Source of the DNA: Furcasterigmium furcatum
Lineage: Eukaryota > Ascomycota > Sordariomycetes > Glomerellales > Plectosphaerellaceae
DNA length: 64,000 bases
Assembly: GCA_001599815.1 (NCBI GenBank)
Contig: BCIA01000004.1
Span: 3,002,082 to 3,066,081 of the forward strand
Direction: 5' to 3'
The first letter of the stretch is position 1, and every line of letters starts with the position of its first letter. The notes beneath the pieces were generated by a model that did no database searches, was not told the origin of the DNA, and saw only the letters and a program-made list of their open reading frames with translations. This document shows, in pieces, positions 42,121-53,219 of this stretch. A program made the position numbers and the translations under genes.

Positions 42121-45100
42121 CCACAAAAGCTCTTACCTTGTGGGTAGCGGAGCTTGATGGGAGGTGACCCGCGTGTGAGCAAAGTGGCGGGGGTGGGCGT
42201 GAGCCTTGGGACCGCAAGGTTTGCGGAGCCCAGAGGCAAAACGCGCGGGCAATGGGCATGAGCTCTGCATCTCCAGCTTGCTGGACAGGCTTTTCTGCGC
42301 GAGGATCCACGGCCCAGATCCGCAGGACCCAAGAATGCCAAGAAGAACGAACCCAGGCCTCTCGGTATCCCGAAATGGAACTTGAGATGGAAGCTGCTAA
42401 AGATGGGCGAGATGCGCAGGAAGGGTGCCAGGGGTGCGCTTAGTTCAGTTGGTGTGGTGTGTGCCTCGGGTGCCGCCGCCACTGAAGATGGGACCGCCGC
42501 GGGAGAAGATGGGCTAGGAGAGAATCCAAGGCCGGCGCTGGCGCCAGGGCGCAGCGCATCCATTATCAAATCATTTCTTGTGGTGGTGACTGACGTGGGG
42601 CTCGGGGGTGTCTTTCCAGCCGTTGTCCGCCAAACCAGCCGACAGCGTCGCCCAGCTCGCTCCAAGCAGCGAGAGCTTCTCAGATTCTCGACTTCTGGAA
42701 GCTTTGCGACGGGCGGCAAAGCAGCATCGAATTACCTGCCGTGGTGATCACCGAAGGCGGTGCAACTGGCGGGGTCTGGGTTTCCATGACTAGCAGCAAA
42801 GGATCTGGGCTCTGTGCCGCCTTGCTCGGTCAATTGAAGAGTTTGTGGACCGATCGACGATACTCGAAACGAGTGCTGTGCTTTTCTCGACGCAGAGGAC
42901 GGTCGCACGTGCGGCAACGAGCAACGTCGTTGGCTGCGAACGTCCGTCGGCGGAAGACTGACCGAGTCAGAAAATCATGTCAACCCGGAAGCGACCGCTG
43001 TGCGTGCTGTGCGCCGCCTGCTAAATGCACCCCACGCCCGTCCAAAGCCGTCGTCAATTCCCCGAATTATTTTAAGGCGCAACAACCGCTGTCGCCCCAG
43101 CATTTCATGTGCTGTCGAATTGTCGTCTGATAAGTGCGCTGCTGCAGGGGCCATATGATTGCTGGAGTATTGCACGGCTCAACGGCATCACGATAATTGC
43201 TGTCGATGCCGACTGTTCCAGAGAAATTGAAGAGAGAACCAAGATGTCCTGACACGTGCTTGATTGTCTGGCCAGATTCCGGCTCGTGGAGGTGTTGGAG
43301 GGGCGCAATGGCAAACTGGGGACCTCTCCTCTCGAGTGCCCGCGCAGATCCGAATATCCGTGAAGCTGGCACTGACCACCCACTTTCTGGCCGAATCTGG
43401 CAGCAGACGCCACCAGAGCTGCGACGCTGTTGGCTGGTTGTTTTGCATTATCAATAAGGTAGGCGCGGCCGTGGTCCTTGTGCTCGTTAAGCTTATCCTG
43501 GAGTGAGCCAACGACGAGAACGCTGCGCAGGTCCGCCGACGGTCGGGCTCGAAGCTGGACTCCGCTAGGACATGCTAGACCCTGAGACGAGACTGGTGCA
43601 ACCCTTCGATGCGACGCCGCTTGCGCTGGCGCCTCTGACGACGGAAAAAGATGAAGGTTTGAGGCGGCGTTCGAGACTGACGACGTTGGAAAGTGTCACG
43701 CGAGCACTTTCCTGAAAAGACCTCACCGGTACATGGCTGCGCCGGGGAGCAGCAGAGATCTCTTGGCCGGTGGGCAGCCAAGGCTTTGACATGCATGGGG
43801 GGTGGACGACGAGATCCCCATCGCGCCGACTGGCCAGGGGTGGATGGCAGTGATGCGGCATCCTGGACCAATTCGGACATGTGTCGTGTGTGGTGCGACT
43901 GGCAGCTTTCCTCGATCATCGTGTACATGTCTGGGGTGCTGGTTGTTATTGGTTCGACTGCCGGCAACGCCGATGATTCCCTCGTGCTGTGCTGCGAGAA
44001 GCACTGACGTGAGGTCCATGTCAATAATAATACGAGAGGAAATTTGACAGTCTTGTCGCAAAGATGGGACAACGGAACTGACTCTCCCCGACTTCGATGG
44101 CCGATGGGAGAGGGAAGAGCGACAGAGCTGTTCCTTCTCCATTTCGCACATCAGGCCCGTGCGAAACAACGCTAATGCATGTCGGCTCCGCAGACAGATC
44201 CCGCACGCAGGGACTATTTTGGCCAATCAACCCCGCGAATCTACACACGTGTGAGATCGGTTCGACGAAACTGGCCTTTGCTCTTTCCGCGCAAGAGAAT
44301 TCCTCACGCCCCTCCTTCTCCTCTCGGCCGACGGCCCATGCACGGCCAGGGTCTTCCAGAAAGCGACCGCCTCACCTGACATCAGCCAATGAAGGATCTA
44401 CAAGCCCACCTGGATTGACCTTCTCTCTCTGGCTGCAGAAGGAAACGGCTGTCAGAGTCGGTCGTGGCTGCTCCTGCCCGCTGTCTCAACCTTTCCGCTC
44501 TTACTCGTCAGACCTCCGGGTTGCTTGCGCTTTCGGCATTCTCAACACCGACTGGTCTGATCGAAGCATCATCACAGCTCGTCCGTCGTCCTAGATCTTT
44601 AGGGTGATGTCAGATGATTTAAGCTTGCTTCACAGAGTTTGCACCGTCTTAGATGCAGGTTTAAGGTTGTTCTAGAGGCCGCGAGCAAAACATTGGATCG
44701 ACAACGTCAAGCACTTCCATCGATCCGAGTCACCAACGGTCTCGGATCACTCACCACCGGGACATCCTGCAGAAGGACGTGACTCGACATGTCAACCTCC
44801 CAGGCACTAGCGGGGTGTCAGCTTCGCAGGGCGATGCCATTATTAGCGCACCGCATCGCACGAATCACCGCATTGGCTTCGGTGTCCCCAATAGTTTGGT
44901 GGCTCTCAGGTTTATGCTCTCGACCGAGATCATCATTCTGGCAGATCACCTCGGTCACCTTTCCGTCACTGAAGTGGCCGTCGTTAGATGATTCAGTATC
45001 CTTGATCCCAGAGATGTATTCCTCCTCGTCATATGCCGCACGACATTCAGCCCTGGGACGCATGATTCGGCGATCTCGCCAGCTTGCCTCGAAAGGTTGG

Positions 45101-46752
45101 CCGGTGGCACATTTCAACTAACATCCATCTTTCAGCCACGGTCGAGCCGGTGTTGCACATACAGCGGCTCCCTGCAGCCGCGCAGACTCGGCCGGGCCCT
45201 TCACCACCCTGCCACGTCTGGTCGTGTGCCACCCGTCAAGCTTTCCCAAGACGTCTCCAGGTTTCCCAGCTCCGCGGAACCGACGGCAGCTCCGGCGGCC
45301 CCTCGATGGACGCCACTTTTCATGTCCTTCGACATGGCTAGGCATCTCCGGCATCCAAGCGTCCCGTCACGTCCCGTCTTGGATTCGCCGGGACCAGATG
45401 GATGGGGCCGGCCCCCTGTCTCCCGGTCTGTCGGCACCGGGCTCCGCCCACGTGCTCACTTCACAGGTCCTGGATGCTTCTCAACACCACGCGGAAATGG
45501 AGCTGTCACATCGCGGCATGATCTTCCCGCAGTCTAGCCAGAGCCGCAGTGCCTTGCAGGGCGGCCCGGCATCGTCATCCCGATCGTGGTGCATGGAATC
45601 AGGCATTCTAACCGGGGATTTGATAATGGCCCTCCGGCAAGCCCGCGCGGTCTCCCAATGGCCACTTAGAGGCACACGTGCTCTGGAATATTTGTGTATA
45701 TACGGCACATCCTGCCATGCCAAGACGCCATCTCGCTCCATCGGTCTCTCAGACCGGGGATACCACGACACGTCACCCCAGCAGCACGATCCCCTGATAC
45801 ATGTTCGCGAGTCGACACGATGACCTATCCTATCAGACAACACGAGCGACGGAGATCACGGCACAGGATTTCGGTGATGGTCACCCATGGACCCGACGAA
45901 CGGCTACTCGGGTCTTGAGTGCCATGAGGGTCGCAAAATACATGGCCTGTTCGGTTCTACTGCTGTCGAAATAGGTGTTCTTCCAAACTACTCCAAGGCG
46001 ATCAGGCAGTCCTTGCCATCCTTCTCGGCACACGAGTCCAGCTCACAAGCATCCGTTCACGTTGCTGGCGGCTATGTTGTCTGCGATCCCGACTTCGAGT
46101 CCCTCGATCTGGTACCAGCCATCACAAACCCTTTACCACGGCACTGCCCCGGTTGGTTCTCATGGGCACCTTGACGAGATGCACTTCTTATGTCCTCGAC
46201 ATTTGTGTCGCTAACTGCCTTGTGGTGTCTATATCAGTCCGCCCTGATGGTATGAAGCGATGAATCAACTCTGTCCGAAGCGTTCCTCTCTCTTCCGCGT
46301 CATCTCCGCCACTGCCGGCACGTCCGACGCACACATCCACGACATCGGACATGCAGACAAATGTGCAAGTCTCCCGATATTCCCCTGACTGCCGAGGGCT
46401 GAGGAGACCGAGAAGCCTCGCGCCAGAACACCCGGAATCCTAATTCAGCATCCTTTGCAGGTGCTCTCCGTCCAGAACGGCCCAGCAACAACAAGATGCG
46501 CCGACTGCCACAAAAAGGGATCTATTACCTGACTCAGGAGCTTCTATCATCTGGGTATTCCTGGTATTGTGATGTCGGGGATGTCGAGTGGCTTCGTCCT
46601 GAGAGAGCCGTATTGTAATGTCGTGAATGTTCCACTTAGTGGTCGAGAGTCCCCCAGTGCATCCTGCCGCATCACACTCAGCACCACCCCCAGATATGAC
46701 TGGCAATTCAGTCGTGAAATTTGCGCCGCCTGCTACAGCTGACTGTTTTACA
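42121..46752. other. Gene-free stretch of about 4.6 kb
   Basis: The longest interval without a supported gene. Five CACGTG hexamers lie at 42906, 43253, 44247, 45449 and 45675. A minus-strand frame at 45087-44818 ('YDEEEYISGIKD…NDGHFSDGKVTEVICQNDD') has protein-like composition but no start codon close by and no flanking exons that I could find. Everything else looks non-coding. It may hold long regulatory sequence, untranslated RNA or decayed genes. Confidence 0.45.
42906..42911. promoter_or_regulatory. CACGTG E-box, candidate phosphate-response site
   Basis: The palindrome GCACGTGC lies about 1.0 kb upstream of the phosphate permease ATG. Pho4 of yeast and NUC-1 of Neurospora bind CACGTG, and Neurospora pho-4 is regulated by NUC-1. 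The hexamer is not rare in this GC-rich window, so the link is tentative. Confidence 0.3.
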
Positions 46753-47951
46753 TCAAGCTGGGGAAGAAGGCTTGGTCGTCATCGTCGTCGTGTCCCTGAG
46801 TTGAAAGTGACCGCTGCGCGGCCGGTTCGAATTCGAGGAGCCGCGGCGGCCGCCGGTGCGAAGGCGCTTCCAAAGAATCTGCGCCGAGGGAAGGCAAGCA
46901 CAGATCAAGCCGATGGTGAGCTCGATGTGGCTGGGATATTCTGTCAGCGGGACATCTCAGGGAAGTCGGGGGGCAGGACATACGCGGTGAGGTCGAGGAT
47001 GACGAAATCTTTGGATATCTCCGGCGAGTCGACCGCTATGCTGATCTTGACCAGCCGGAAGAGGGTGATGCCCACCGCGACGGCGCCGGCCGAGAGCATG
47101 AAGAGGACTTTGAGCTTCTCCTTCCAGGGGAGAGGGAGGGACCAGATGATGGGGATGGGGATGGCGACGATGGCGATGTCGGTGACCACGGCCACGACCA
47201 GGTCGGCAATGTAGAGCTTGCGCAGGTTCATGCAGCCGATCCGGGATATCGTACGATCCCACAAAGCCTTGATGGGGTGGCAGGCCGTGACCTTTAGTGT
47301 CTGGATGGGGATGTAGGCGACGAGGATGGCGTAGATGAAGATGTAGATGCCCTTGGTGACGTTTTCCCTGATGGCGAAGACGTGGGCGATGAGGAGGAGG
47401 ATGGTGACTTTGATGAAGAATGCGGCAGGGATGTACACGACGGAGGCGGCATAGAGCCACTGGGATCATTGTGAGTTAGGTGCTGGAAGACGTGCAGCCG
47501 GATGCTCGTCGTACCTTGAGGATATTTTCATAGTTCTGTGGAGTCACCTCCCACAGGGGGTAGCCGAGGCCATAACATGTCACTGGTGTCCGTGTTAGTG
47601 AGCGACGAGGCTGGCTTGCGACGGAGGGACTCACTCGTGATCGCCGTGCCAGCATGTGTGAGATACAGGAGCTTCAACGTGTCAGCACGATGATACGCAG
47701 CCAGGAGCTCGGTCAAAACCCACGTATCCGATCAAGCACGTTATATCGGAGAAGAGGATGCGACGGTGAATGAAGATGCGGACGTATGCCCTGACGCAGA
47801 CGAAGACGGTGGCCACGCCGCTGCACACACTGAGGCCGACGATGTTGGCCATGTGCCCGTCGTCGGTGGGGTTGTCAAAGTCGGGCGTCACGCCCGGCGG
47901 CGGCGGGAGATGGCCAACCGGCTCGCCGGTGGCAGCATCGCTTACGATCAT
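46753..47951 (-). CDS. Fungal rhodopsin-like 7-TM integral membrane protein
   Basis: Five exons (47951-47724, 47671-47635, 47582-47515, 47459-46984, 46930-46753) encode 328 aa; the last junction uses donor GTATGT and joins 'DLTA' to 'HIELTIGLICACLP'. The architecture fits the large ascomycete 'Rhodopsin domain-containing' family (PF20684), related to PTH11-like receptors: seven hydrophobic segments, 'CYGLGYPLW', 'ALWDRTISRIGCMN' and the family-defining 'CACLP' in the last helix. The tail is short, basic and Ser/Thr-rich. The CFEM domain seen in PTH11 itself is absent. Ligands of this family are unknown. Exon 2 of 37 nt is short but flanked by good splice sites. Confidence 0.83.
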
Positions 47952-48714
47952 CTTCCGAACCGTGTTGCAGCCATAGCCGTCATTCGGGGGGTGGCGGTTG
48001 GAGATCTGATGATGATCTGGCTCTCGATCGTCGAGGGGGCAGGTGGGAAAAGAAGTCCGTTGCAAGCGGATAGAATGCGCCGTTGGGAAGGGCGTTGGGG
48101 AAGGCTGATATCTCTCGTCATGGGGAGGACGGAGCTATTCCTGACTAGGGAGAAGAGCTCGGGATGAGGTTCGTCCAGCCTACGGGCGGTCACTGTCTAC
48201 TTAGGCTCGGGAACGGTGTTGGCGCCGCCTCGAGCTGTCCGGCGGCAGAGCCAATTGAGTGACAGGGCGAGTCATTCGCCCGGCCAGATGTGGTTGACCG
48301 CAATCCTTCAAGCAGTGAGATGGTTCGACAAAGCTGCCAGTTCCGTTCCCCCCGGTCGCCGCTCACGGAAGACAAGATAGGTGAGTGACATGCTGATGCA
48401 TCCAAGCATGACTCGCGCATCACGTGTCCAAGACCTCCTGCGAAGAGGAACTGGAACAGAATACACGAACACATCAAGGGACAAGAGGGACGTCTTAATC
48501 AGAAGGTTCCAATTAGTTTCCATTGATCATTGGACTGAATCCCTGGAATGGGTTGCTTGTGTCGTGAGGCACAGCCGGGGTTGGATTGGGGCAACTGTCC
48601 GTTAAAAACACACAAGAATTCCGTACCCTCGGCTCCTCATAAACCTGTAGAGGCCCGGTAGGCCATGCCTGTTCAGCCCTATAGACTTTTGTATTCCACT
48701 ACGGGGCAGTACAT
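47952..48714. other. Intergenic, 763 bp
   Basis: Upstream of the rhodopsin-like gene and downstream of the next minus-strand gene. One CACGTG at 48421. No gene recognised. Confidence 0.4.
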
Positions 48715-49462
48715 CTAGGGGCAAGTTGTCGGGGAGTCCACAGGGCCGAAAAGATATGCGAGGAAAGTATACACCCCCACAGCAGCAAAACCAAGGACAA
48801 CGCCAGTGCAGACCTTCAAAACCAGCAGCTCCGGGTCGTCCAGCCAGTTGATTTTCTGGGATGGTGACGGATGGGAGACGAAGTGCGTCGTCCCGGGTTC
48901 TCCACAGGCCTGTAGAGCGCGGTACATCTGTGAGACCAGCGTCAGTCCACTATCAAGACCTTGCAAGCGGAGGTTGCAGACTCACACAGGCGGCGAGGAC
49001 CGCGTCGTCCGCCAACAGCCATGCGTTGCCGTTCGAGAAGCCAGCATCCTCGAACTCCTGGGCAATCCTGGACACCAGGACGTGATGCAGCTCCCTGCCG
49101 GTCCAGAGGATGCTCAGATCCCTGTCTTCGCCTCGAAGCTTGGCGATCTGGTTGAACCATGCGCGCACCTCCCCGTTGGTGCCCTGTTCGCCGGGGCAAT
49201 TTTCGATCAGAGTGTGAAAAGCCCGACTTTCCCAGCGGCGTGCGAGGACGTTGGCCTGAGTGGCGAGTTTGCGAAACCACTCATCTGTCATGTGTTCGGC
49301 GTGGAGAGGGTCGAATGTGATCAGCTCACTCGGTTTGAGGGGCTCCTGGGGGGGTTGATGTAGGTCTGTCGCTTCAAGGTAGTCATTGGCCATGATCTCT
49401 TCATCAATTTCTTGACCAGGATCGACCTGGGGTGTCTGCGTATATATCTGTCCAGTGGTCAT
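48715..49462 (-). CDS. Hypothetical protein with C-terminal membrane anchor (229 aa)
   Basis: Exons 49462-48986 and 48927-48715 (donor GTGAGT, acceptor CACAG) encode 229 aa. Residues 1-160 are soluble and acidic-helical ('ITFDPLHAEHMTDEWFRKLATQAN', in part, and 'WFNQIAKLRGEDRDLSILW'). One hydrophobic segment near the C-terminus ('TGVVLGFAAVGVYTFLAYLFG', about 199-218) is followed by only about ten residues, as in tail-anchored proteins of the ER or mitochondrial outer membrane. No domain was recognised; it is probably lineage-restricted. Confidence 0.65.
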
Positions 49463-50114
49463 GGCGGGCCTCTGGTGGTCCTTGGCGATCTATTTGGAGG
49501 TTGTGAGGGATAAGCAGTTGTTGAACTTTACTAGTGGAAGATAATGGCAAATCCCAAGTCGGGAGCTAAGCTGTCTGTGAGCTTCCGGGTTGCTCTCGAG
49601 ACGAATTTTGGGGAGGGGAGAGGCAGGTCGGTATTTAAGTACCTGTATGGATCGAAAAGAGAGAAAGGGATGATCAAGTGGCAAAGTTTGTTGGGACGGC
49701 ACCTGCAGCCACCAAAGGCAGTGGGGAGTCGAGAGGCAGAGAGGCGCATGGGAAGACCCCAAAGTCACTGTGAATTCAAAGTTTTGAGGTGGATGGAACG
49801 GCGGATGTGGACTCGGTCAGATGATGCATTCGGGTGGTGATGCCCAGGTGAATGCTGGTCGCTGTGATGAACCAGAGCCTCAGAGGCACGCACGTTCAAG
49901 TTGTCCACCTTATTTTTGTCTTCTTTCACCTCAACCGTGGAATTCACTCGCACCAACCCGCTTCCATGAAGCGGGTCACTGCCGGCCTTCTGCCCTTGCC
50001 TTCCATTCCATCCATCGCAACTCCTCGTCGTGACCTTTCCAAACTCCTCGCCCTGCCACCTTTTACACTCTTCCACCACCAGCATCTGTCGATCGAACTC
50101 CTGTCATCAGCAAC
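49463..50114. promoter_or_regulatory. Divergent intergenic region, 652 bp
   Basis: Lies between two head-to-head small hypothetical genes. TTAAATACC on the minus strand near 49635 may be a TATA-like element for the leftward gene. Confidence 0.35.
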
Positions 50115-50836
50115 ATGTCCCAATCGCAAGATGAAGCCCGCCCCAGCATCCTGGATTGGATCATGGGACCTGACGGCACTGGGGCCGACATCATGCACTT
50201 GATGCCGAAGGCCCGCGTTGTCATCGAGATCCCTGACGGCACGTAACACCACACCGTGCAGCCCTGCTGCTCTGGAGTAGTACGGAAACTAATCGACCGA
50301 CAGATGAGAGCGACTGTGTCCGGCAAGAAGAAGCCCCGGATGAGTTCGACGAATCCCTACCGAAGGGAGTCAACCACACGAACGCACATCGCGAATCTCG
50401 CCACGAAATGTTTCCACCCCAGCCCCAGAGGAAAGAAGAAGTGACCGGCGGCAAACCCCTCGATGCATGCACCGGATTCTCTCTGGCCAGAAATCACGTT
50501 GCCGAGGCAGAGCTGCGTTGGTTACTTGAGCAATTCGAGGAGGCCATGGAAAGAGACGTCAGGAGGCAGGCAAAGTCCCCTCAACATGTCAAGGAGCCCG
50601 CGGCCGAAGATATCTGCCGTGCGCATGAGCTGCTCGAGGATGATTGGAGGAGGAAGGTGCTGAAGGAGAGACTGCAGTTGGATCTTCGAGTCGCCCTTTG
50701 CCGCCTCCGCCGTCGACTTCGCAGAATTGAGCAGCCGACTCAGACCAGGAAGCAGCAGGCGACACCTGCTCGCCGCCAGTTATTAAGGTCCAATGGTCAG
50801 GCCCTCTTTACGCGGCTTGGAGTCTTCAAAAAGTAG
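50115..50836 (+). CDS. Hypothetical basic helical protein; unusual intron
   Basis: Exon 1 starts at the ATG at 50115 ('MSQSQDEARPSILDWIM'). Exon 2 (to 50836) has about 178 codons, acidic at first and then strongly helical and Arg/Lys-rich ('RWLLEQFEEAMERDVRRQAK', 'LRVALCRLRRRLRRIEQ'), probably a coiled coil. A CTAAT branch point precedes the acceptor at 50303. Frame is kept only if a GC donor at 50239 is used (218 aa) or if a GT donor at 50243 is paired with a poor GAG acceptor at 50310 (217 aa). No known domain. It is convergent with the next small membrane protein gene. Confidence 0.55.
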
Positions 50837-50976
50837 GGCGGATGGTGCCGCCAGGAGGAAGGATGCGACCTTTGTACAATATTGATCACTCTTGGGATCC
50901 AGCCGAGTCCCGAGGTTTGCACCACACCACATCCGGCTTTTCAACCGACATCGCAGACATGGGTCTCTTCGCCCTC

Positions 50977-51471
50977 TCACTCCGCCTTGCCAGCCGTCTC
51001 GGCATCCCTCACCCACCTCGCACGATCCGCATCCGCCGACGCAGCCAAAAGCCCGTAAACCCCCTGAAATCCCCCAGTGAGCGCCTCCGCGGCGGCGCCA
51101 ACGTATATCCCCGACAAGCTCCAGAACAACCCATGGAAGAAATTCCTCCAGCCAGACATGCTCATCACGGCGCAGACGGCGATCCCGAATCCCAGAACGC
51201 CCGCTGCGAACATCGCGGCGATTCTATTCGGCCAGCCATGGCCTGCGTAGTCCACTGTGACCGCGAGGGCGCCCAGCTCAGCGAACAACAGCACGAAACC
51301 GAGAACATTGAGGGGCTCGAGCGTTTCTGGCTCCCAGTCCTGGCTCCCGATGGCGCCCAAGATGAGCCACGCAGTGACCGCTATGGCGAGGGAGGACATG
51401 AAGGCGGTGGGGTCCCAGGGTCTGCGCATGCTGGCGGGTATGTTGGGGGCGCGCGGCGGTGCATTACTCAT
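50977..51471 (-). CDS. Small four-helix membrane protein (164 aa)
   Basis: Single exon. Four hydrophobic segments are visible at about residues 25-43, 52-73, 85-104 and 111-131, with short loops and charged ends, which is the topology of MARVEL-like or DUF-type small fungal membrane proteins. The N-terminus is Pro-rich and cytosolic-like and there is no cleavable signal. Ala/Gly content is high. No conserved signature was recognised, so the role is unknown. Confidence 0.65.
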   Translation of the reverse strand: MSNAPPRAPNIPASMRRPWDPTAFMSSLAIAVTAWLILGAIGSQDWEPETLEPLNVLGFVLLFAELGALAVTVDYAGHGWPNRIAAMFAAGVLGFGIAVCAVMSMSGWRNFFHGLFWSLSGIYVGAAAEALTGGFQGVYGLLAASADADRARWVRDAETAGKAE

Positions 51472-51530
51472 TGTTGAGAGATGGACCGGATGGTCGTCGT
51501 GAAGGAGAAGATTGGGTACGGGGTTGGTTG

Positions 51531-51815
51531 TTACTTGCCCGGAGGCCGTTGGAGAGGGCGAGGCACAATTAAGTACGTACCAATGTGGTATTTGATCCGA
51601 GTACCCGGTCGGCTCTTGGCGAAAGTCAGCTGCTCCGCTACGCCGCCAACCGCCAAACGTTCCTCGTACCAGGACCTATCAGCAACCGAAGTTTTGGCCA
51701 ATAAAGCAATGATTTCAGCCTGAGTAGCATCTACGTGGATTTGGCTCCATGTTCTTGATGCATTCACAGCCCCAGACAGTGCCAGACCCGTCAGAATAAA
51801 GGAAGCACTCGATAG
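51531..51815 (-). pseudogene. Coding remnant with signal-peptide-like start
   Basis: From a possible acceptor CCAG at 51816 the minus strand reads an open frame: a hydrophobic secretion-like stretch ('SSASFILTGLALSGAVNA') and then well-mixed sequence ('ADRSWYEERLAVGGVAEQL', 'FAKSRPGTRIKYHI'). A strong donor-like GTACGT follows 'YHI'. No ATG lies in this frame upstream and no partner exons were found on either side. It may be a decayed gene or one exon of a gene with very short exons. Low confidence. Confidence 0.3.
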
Positions 51816-52159
51816 CTGGCGTAAATTTTCCGGGCATATGCTATTGGCGTCGCTTCACAGAGCTGCAAAATTCACACGCGATGTCGTTCCTGTTTGATGG
51901 TAGAATGATGCCGCTCATTTAATGTCCGCTCGCAGAGTTCCTGTTCCAGTCCCAGAAGCCGCGCCCCCCCGCCCCCCTCTTCGCCCGGGTTGCTTCCATC
52001 TAGTGCTCCATGGCCAGCCAATCTAAACATAACGTTGCTGAAAACCCCTTTGAATGTGAGATATGGTGTCTGAGGGCTCATGGCCCATCCTCGGGAACGT
52101 AAGGTTGGTGGTTGCAAGCAAGCAGTACCAAGAAGACGCTCTCCGCTTGTTGTGCCCGA
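51816..52159. other. Intergenic, 344 bp
   Basis: Contains a cytosine-rich run near 51963-51977 and otherwise nothing distinctive. It holds the 3' end of the 190-aa protein gene. Confidence 0.35.
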
Positions 52160-52732
52160 TTATGCGCGCTCGCAGCCTTTGCCTTCCCTGATCCGTACAT
52201 TCGCAAATATGGCCTGGTCGATAGACTCGAGGTAGTCGTATGCCGGAAAGTTACCCGGGTTTTTCGGGTCCGCGAAACCTGTCACAGCTGCTTCGCTCGC
52301 CAGCCGGTCCACCGGCCTCTCGGTCCTCTGAATCCAACGTGTGCGGGCCGCGAAGACCGCCCCAACCATTTCTCGAATCGAGCAATCGTCGTACTTCTTT
52401 TTGGCCTCGTTTTCCTCGATTTTGCCGGACATCCTCTTGGCAAACCCCCTCGTTCCGGCACAGCAGAGGTGCTCCTCCATGACCTCCCGAACCGTTTTGA
52501 AAAAGGCGTCGATGGCCTCGGTGGCGGCTTGCATGTGCTTGGGTTCAAAATCCCGAGGAATGCCGGAGACAAATAGCCGGGCAATCTTTTGATAGCCCCT
52601 TGGTAGGACAGAGTCGACGTGATCCGTGCGGTCGTAGTAAGATGGGAATTCCAACCCGAGGATCTTGAACCAGAGTGGATGGACAGCATATCGAGATTCT
52701 TTTTTCTGTTCAGGCTTCGTTTTTGATTCCAT
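52160..52732 (-). CDS. Hypothetical protein (190 aa)
   Basis: Single exon from the ATG at 52732. The protein is soluble, with charged helices and balanced composition ('HPLWFKILGLEFPSYYDRTD', in part; 'ARLFVSGIPRDFEPKHMQAA'; 'EAIDAFFKTVREVMEEHLC'). The start is basic ('ESKTKPEQKKESR'). No domain or signal was recognised. Codon use resembles neighbouring genuine genes and the frame is clean, so it is probably real and lineage-specific. A TATTTATA element on the minus strand near 52892 lies 160 bp upstream. Confidence 0.6.
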   Translation of the reverse strand: MESKTKPEQKKESRYAVHPLWFKILGLEFPSYYDRTDHVDSVLPRGYQKIARLFVSGIPRDFEPKHMQAATEAIDAFFKTVREVMEEHLCCAGTRGFAKRMSGKIEENEAKKKYDDCSIREMVGAVFAARTRWIQRTERPVDRLASEAAVTGFADPKNPGNFPAYDYLESIDQAIFANVRIREGKGCERA

Positions 52733-53219
52733 TTTGCCTTCAAAACGCGCTGAGCTGTGGGTGTAGATATGGTGTGCTTATCGTTGGGGAACCGGGACTG
52801 AGCTGATGCAAGCGGTTGTCGAGGCGGAGTTCGCGAGAGATGTGTTCTGCTGGTGAGGCTTTCAGTGGGTTGTCAGGCAGGAAAGAAATAGAGGATATAA
52901 ATAGGGGTCGTGAAGGACAGCTGGAGGAATGATGCCTTTCTGACTCGGGGACGGTGTCAAGTCACAACCTGGGCTGTGAGGCGGTTCTAGGTGAATCACT
53001 CCAAGTCCCAGCATCTGAGTCCAAGAGTGTCAGTGAGACTTTTGGGGGACCAGAACACGAGTTTTGTTCAACTTTCAGGGTGTCCGTGTTGAATACAAGC
53101 TGCGCCTTCAATATTGAACAGACCAAATCATGGTTACTGAGTTGTTCCAGAACAGTCTATCACCAACACTCTTCGTTAAAACAAAGCACAACCTCGAAAC
53201 CAACACAGTTGTGCTGCAT
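52733..53219. other. Intergenic, 487 bp
   Basis: Holds an AT-rich 'TATAAATA' element at about 52893-52900 that could serve either strand. A plus-strand frame starting near 52954 has no protein-like features. Confidence 0.35.

Noticed and set aside
42114..42719. Minus-strand frame of 201 codons upstream of the permease
   Set aside because: It covers the TATA box and promoter of the permease and reads Ser/Pro/Ala filler.
43960..43985. T-loop-like GGTTCGACTGCC as part of a tRNA gene
   Set aside because: No acceptor stem or D-arm could be folded around it.
44818..45117. Minus-strand frame 'YDEEEYISGIKDTESSNDGHF' region (first part only) as a gene
   Set aside because: Protein-like, but starts with TTG, lacks an ATG before about 45062 and has no partner exon or homologue that I recognise; mentioned only as a feature of the gene-free stretch.
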